9,101 nucleotides of DNA, taken from CAZUMW01 sp964621615 (GTDB lineage Bacteria > Desulfobacterota > WTBG01 > CAIYCZ01 > CAIRTM01). Positions within the stretch are counted from its first letter, which is position 1, and every line of letters begins with the position of its first letter. The stretch is taken from assembly GCA_964621615.1 (NCBI GenBank), contig CAZUMW010000083.1, positions 1 to 9,101 of the forward strand. The letters run 5' to 3'. Positions 6,664-9,101 of the stretch are shown one piece after another. Position numbers and translations under genes: made by a program. Below the pieces are notes generated by a model, which made no database searches, had not been told where the DNA came from, and was given only the letters and a program-made list of their open reading frames with translations.

Positions 6664-7051
6664 CCCGGGCTTCAACGGCTTCTTTTGTGCCGGCACCTTC
6701 TACATTGATAGTTGTGTCCTTGTCGATACTTACCTTTTTGGTCCGGCCGAGATCTTCAAGCCCGATACCTTCCAGCTTGATTCCCGGATCCTCTGCGATC
6801 ATTTTCCCGCCGGTCAAAACGGCAATGTCCTCAAGCATGGCTTTTCGCCGGTCTCCAAACCCGGGGGCTTTGACCGCAGCCACTTTAAGCGTACCCCGCA
6901 GCTTATTCACCACCAGGGTAGCCAGCGCCTCACCTTCAACATCTTCTGCTATTATGAGGAAGGGATTGCCGCTCTGTGCAACCTTTTCAAGGATGGGCAG
7001 AAAATCCTTCATGCTGCCGATCTTCTTTTCATGGATCAGTGTTTTCTGCAT
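6632..7051 (-). CDS. Stand-alone GroEL apical-domain fragment (139 aa)
   Basis: Residues 5-130 align without gaps by eye to the GroEL apical domain, about E. coli residues 221-346: LIHEKKIGSMKDFLPILEKV, IIAEDVEGEALATLVVNKL, KVAAVKAPGFGDRRKAMLED, IAVLTGGKMI, then EGAGTKEAVEARV. Equatorial and intermediate domains, the ATP site and the apical segment with the E. coli Y199, Y203 and F204 equivalents are absent. The substrate-binding positions equivalent to L234, L237, L259, V263 and V264 are kept (L18, L21, L43, V47, V48). Residues 131-139 are out-of-frame slipin sequence. The ATG at 7051 has GGAG at 7061-7058, six bases away, and follows the regulator gene by 20 bases, so it is probably translated. 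The lead MQKT may derive from a groEL start region joined across a deletion. It is either a deletion relic or a retained mini-chaperone-like peptide-binding module. Confidence 0.85.
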   Translation of the reverse strand: MQKTLIHEKKIGSMKDFLPILEKVAQSGNPFLIIAEDVEGEALATLVVNKLRGTLKVAAVKAPGFGDRRKAMLEDIAVLTGGKMIAEDPGIKLEGIGLEDLGRTKKVSIDKDTTINVEGAGTKEAVEARVFADADRDCR

Positions 7052-7057
7052 GTTTTG

Positions 7058-7061
7058 CTCC
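7058..7061 (-). promoter_or_regulatory. Ribosome binding site of the GroEL apical fragment
   Basis: GGAG lies six bases (CAAAAC) before the ATG at 7051-7049, between the stop of the response regulator and the fragment. The spacing is ideal. This is the main sequence evidence that the truncated GroEL ORF is translated rather than silent. Confidence 0.65.
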
Positions 7062-7071
7062 TGATACGCCT

Positions 7072-7707
7072 TTACAGACTCCCGGGCAGCAGAATCTTTC
7101 GCAGGGCCAGCTTCTTTACGATGCTGTCTGTATGGCGTTGCACTGCACCGAGACTGATTTCAAGCTTGCCTGCAATGTCTTCATTGCTGGTTCCTTCCCC
7201 GACAAGTTCGATAATTTTGCGTTCAAGTCCGGTTAGCTTCACAGCGTTCTCATCCAGCCGCACCGTTCCGCATCGTGCGGCGTGTTCGACAATCCGGCAA
7301 AAAAACGACCCGGGGAGCTGATTCGGGAGAACGCGTTCGCCGCCTGCAACGTTCCGTATTGTTTCGAGGAACTCCTCAAGGGTTGCGTCCTTATTGACAA
7401 ACCCGACAGCACCCGCCTTTGCAAGCTCCTCAATTTCCTCATTCTGCGGAAATAAATCCATAACGATAATTACGTGCCCGGAAGTTCCACTGCTCAGCTT
7501 TTCGGTCAGGCGCAGACTGCTTTGATCGGGCAGGCTCACATCCAGCAGAACCACGCCGTTTTTGCATTCAGAAAGCGAGGATTCAAGATGCTCAAAGTCT
7601 GCCGCCGCTTTTATTACCTTGATATCAGGCTGCCGGCTGAGCAGGGCTTCAATACCGTTTCGCAAAAACGGGTTGTCCTCTATGAGCAGCACTTTGATTT
7701 CATTCAC
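7072..7707 (-). CDS. LuxR/NarL-family response regulator 1
   Basis: This 211-residue protein has a receiver domain at about 1-122 and a LuxR-type helix-turn-helix at about 157-205. The acidic pair E10/D11, the phosphorylatable D56 (GVVLLDVSLP) and K106 (VNKDATLEEF) are present. The usual switch Thr/Ser at the end of beta-4 is Met (M83, IIVMDLFP). The DNA-binding part reads LTGLERKIIELVGEGTSNED then IAGKLEISLGAVQRHTDSIV. The K usually found in the TVKxH motif is Q190, and the last helix is short, ending KKLALRKILLPGSL. The start is GTG at 7707 behind GAGGTGA, which overlaps the atpZ-like stop, so translation is probably coupled. No sensor kinase is in the window. It resembles the regulator at 8326-8997 throughout (VLPNxL, ATLxxF, VMDLxP), so the two are paralogues. 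Confidence 0.88.
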   Translation of the reverse strand: MNEIKVLLIEDNPFLRNGIEALLSRQPDIKVIKAAADFEHLESSLSECKNGVVLLDVSLPDQSSLRLTEKLSSGTSGHVIIVMDLFPQNEEIEELAKAGAVGFVNKDATLEEFLETIRNVAGGERVLPNQLPGSFFCRIVEHAARCGTVRLDENAVKLTGLERKIIELVGEGTSNEDIAGKLEISLGAVQRHTDSIVKKLALRKILLPGSL

Positions 7708-7716
7708 TAACTCACC

Positions 7717-8010
7717 TCAGCCCCCGCCATGTCCGGTTTTGATTTTGGCCGCTGAACCGTTCATGAGCCCTGCATACTGGAAAAAATTCACAAATGCACC
7801 AACCATGAAAAGGATTAGAAAGATCATCATGAACCATGGATAGGTCCCCAGCCAGCGGTCAAAATAGCTACCCAGAAAATACCCCGTAAGTATAGAAACC
7901 CCCATCATGATGCCAAAGCTTCCAATGCGCGATGCCGCCCCGATTGAACTAACGGTACACCGGCCTTTTCCATCTGTTATCTTGGTATGCCTGGAAATTA
8001 TTCTGTTCAC
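7717..8010 (-). CDS. atpZ: AtpZ/AtpI-type ATP synthase accessory membrane protein
   Basis: The product is about 97 residues with two membrane helices (about 28-49 and 58-78) around the family signature GYFLGSYFDRWLGTYPWF. The signature continues FMMIFLILFMVGAFVNFFQ. AtpZ and AtpI proteins accompany F1Fo ATP synthase genes, where they have been linked to c-ring assembly and Mg2+ or Ca2+ transport. The start is uncertain. GTG at 8010 has AGAGAG six bases upstream and is my choice. GTG at 8043 would add 11 residues but has no ribosome site. A glycine-rich end (KTGHGGG) finishes at TGA, nine bases before the regulator's GTG. In related bacteria this gene usually precedes atpI and atpB. Here a response regulator follows instead, so the gene has been separated from, or is a second copy outside, the main atp operon. 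Confidence 0.75.
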   Translation of the reverse strand: MNRIISRHTKITDGKGRCTVSSIGAASRIGSFGIMMGVSILTGYFLGSYFDRWLGTYPWFMMIFLILFMVGAFVNFFQYAGLMNGSAAKIKTGHGGG

Positions 8011-8050
8011 TGGTTTCTCTCTTTCTAAAAAATTAGCCGTCACATAAGGG

Positions 8051-8100
8051 CACAGAGGGGCGTTTTTTTATTTTTTGTTATCACCAGTATTGCCCCTGTG
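8051..8100 (-). promoter_or_regulatory. Imperfect inverted repeat in the leader of the atpZ-like gene
   Basis: On the plus strand CACAGAGGGGC (8051-8061) can pair with GCCCCTGTG (8092-8100), with one bulge position (two unpaired bases in the longer arm) and a 30-base loop that is A-rich in the minus-strand transcript. The 3' arm ends seven bases before the GTG at 8043 and 40 bases before the favoured start at 8010. It could be a leader hairpin. No T-run follows on the minus strand, so it is not a standard terminator. Confidence 0.3.
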
Positions 8101-8276
8101 GTAATCGTCAGCCATGTTGCTGCGCCTCGATACAGCACACCTGCGAACTGTTCTATCTAGGATTATGGGGAAACCTGTTTGAAATTGTAATCGGTCAAAG
8201 GAATGAAAAAAGAGTTAGATCTTTTGAGGGGGTGCTGTTCTTCCGGGAGCGGGATGAAAAAGGGTGCACCAATAAA

Positions 8277-8292
8277 GCCCCTGAACTGGGGC
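8277..8292 (-). terminator. Weak candidate terminator after response regulator 2
   Basis: On the minus strand GCCCC, an AGTTCA loop and GGGGC are followed by TTTATT, beginning 34 bases after the regulator's stop. The stem is short (five G-C pairs) and the U-tract is interrupted, so termination is plausible but not assured. The rest of the 282-base interval 8044-8325 shows no coding frame I can support. Confidence 0.35.
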
Positions 8293-8325
8293 GTATTTCC
8301 GATAAGCGGTATGCGGCAGGACTTG

Positions 8326-8997
8326 TCAGTCTGCTGCTCTCGTGTCAGAATCTTTTTGGCTATGGGAATAGGCTGCTACCTGCAGGCGGGAGTGCAGCGC
8401 AAGCTTTTCCAGAATGTTGTGCACATGGCTTTTGACGGTGTGGGTCGAGAGGTTGAGATTCTGAGCAATTTCCTTGTTGCTCATGCCCTTGCCGATCAAC
8501 GCAATTATTTCCTGCTCGCGCATGGTCATCCTGGACGCGGCTTTGAGCGGCGGCAGTTTGCCGCTTTTGACTACGGTTTCCACTATCTGGGAAAAAAGTG
8601 AGTTAGTCAGTAGATTGGGAAGAACTTTTTCACCTTTCGCCACCGCCCGTATGGTCATGATAAAATCATCGAGGGTTGCGTTGCTCAGAATGAATCCGCT
8701 GACCCCTTCCTGCACTAACTCCACAACATCTGTTTGCCCCGGCATCAGGTCCATCACGACCAGGGCGGGCCCCGGAGCGTCCTGGATTATTTTTTTAATA
8801 ACCTGCATGCAGCTTTGCTTTTGCAGCCCCCGGTTCAAGAGAACAACCTGCGGCTTTAGCTGCAACACCTCGTGCGCAGCCCCAGAAGACCCGGTAGCGG
8901 CCAGAACTTTTACACCATCGATCTCTTCCAGCATTGCCACCAGACCTTCGCGCAGAACACGATTGTCCTCTATGATTACCAGTTTGATTTGCATCAT
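8326..8997 (-). CDS. LuxR/NarL-family response regulator 2 with degenerate receiver
   Basis: This is a 223-residue regulator with a receiver at about 1-122 and a canonical LuxR helix-turn-helix at about 156-212 (MTMREQEIIALIGKGMSNKE, IAQNLNLSTHTVKSHVHNIL). The acidic pair E10/D11 is kept. The residue where phosphorylated Asp is expected is N55 (VVLLNRGLQK), the switch Thr/Ser is M82 (LVVMDLMP), and the conserved Lys is S105 (FILSNATLDD). Phosphorylation by a standard kinase is therefore unlikely. Such pseudo-receivers can act constitutively or through ligands or partners. The start is ATG at 8997 or the adjacent ATG at 8994, with only a weak GAGAA upstream. It is followed by a weak hairpin. 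It is paralogous to the regulator at 7072-7707, which keeps the Asp and Lys. Confidence 0.88.
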   Translation of the reverse strand: MMQIKLVIIEDNRVLREGLVAMLEEIDGVKVLAATGSSGAAHEVLQLKPQVVLLNRGLQKQSCMQVIKKIIQDAPGPALVVMDLMPGQTDVVELVQEGVSGFILSNATLDDFIMTIRAVAKGEKVLPNLLTNSLFSQIVETVVKSGKLPPLKAASRMTMREQEIIALIGKGMSNKEIAQNLNLSTHTVKSHVHNILEKLALHSRLQVAAYSHSQKDSDTRAAD

Positions 8998-9018
8998 TTT
9001 TAATTCTCGGAAGCCAGA

Positions 9019-9038
9019 AAATATCTTAAACGATATTT
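9019..9038. promoter_or_regulatory. 7-bp dyad upstream of response regulator 2
   Basis: AAATATC (9019-9025) and GATATTT (9032-9038) are exact inverted arms around TTAAAC, 22 bases before the ATG at 8997. A separate perfect palindrome, CACAGCTGTG, lies at 9050-9059. Either could be an operator, for example for autoregulation, or chance in AT-rich leader DNA. No gene is supported in 8998-9101. Confidence 0.3.
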
Positions 9039-9101
9039 CTCAACGGTTCACAGCTGTGATGCAGCGGTTGCAGAAAAAATACACTCCCCCGTCACCACCT
9101 T

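Noticed and set aside
6536..7321. Plus-strand ORF (261 codons) across slipin, groEL and regulator sequence
   Set aside because: It spans three unrelated minus-strand genes antisense, so a real protein there is very unlikely.
8051..8080. Possible plus-strand terminator (G-rich stem then T7-A-T6)
   Set aside because: No plus-strand gene precedes it, and the stem partner lies after the T-tract, not before it.
8203..8601. Plus-strand ORF (132 codons) opposite regulator 2
   Set aside because: LuxR-type regulator genes often leave an open antisense frame, and the minus-strand helix-turn-helix is canonical.
1..9101. CRISPR array, tRNA, rRNA or insertion sequence
   Set aside because: I found no regularly spaced direct repeats, no tRNA cloverleaf, no rRNA sequence and no transposase or flanking terminal repeats.

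Overview
The window looks like a chromosomal piece of a deltaproteobacterium-type Gram-negative anaerobe (Desulfobacterota or a close relative). The pointers are a GAF-domain PtsP remnant, an hflK-hflC pair, an AtpZ-type ATP synthase accessory protein, a slipin remnant and several radical SAM proteins. This assignment rests on family recognition only. Every gene I can support lies on the minus strand, so transcription runs from high to low coordinates.

Right part (9101 to about 6540): an orphan LuxR/NarL-type response regulator with a degenerate receiver, then a 282-base spacer, then a compact run. The run is an AtpZ-like membrane protein, a second and related response regulator, and a 139-codon ORF that is almost purely part of a GroEL apical domain. 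That ORF runs out of frame into the last 37 codons of a slipin (stomatin-like) gene.

Middle (6520 to 2609): an unrecognised protein with four predicted membrane helices comes first. It is followed by a B12-type radical SAM gene that has lost about 200 codons in frame, including the CxxxCxxC cluster. An intact hflK-hflC pair with an ATGA overlap comes next, then a 300-base non-coding gap with a perfect 14-bp hairpin.

Left part (2608 to 1): an intact B12-binding radical SAM gene, a frameshifted remnant of the 5' end of ptsP, the 3' remnant of a DUF748/AsmA-like gene, and the start of a third, CxxxCxxC-containing radical SAM gene cut by the window edge.

The striking overall pattern is intact genes (hflK, hflC, one radical SAM, two regulators, atpZ) interleaved with five fragments of well-known genes. 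The fragments arose by truncation, in-frame deletion or frameshift, with no visible transposase. Three of them (groEL, radical SAM, ptsP) keep a good ribosome binding site and start codon, so shortened proteins may still be made. The most interesting candidate is the stand-alone GroEL apical fragment, coupled to a response regulator. Decay, or a chimeric assembly, remains the default explanation.
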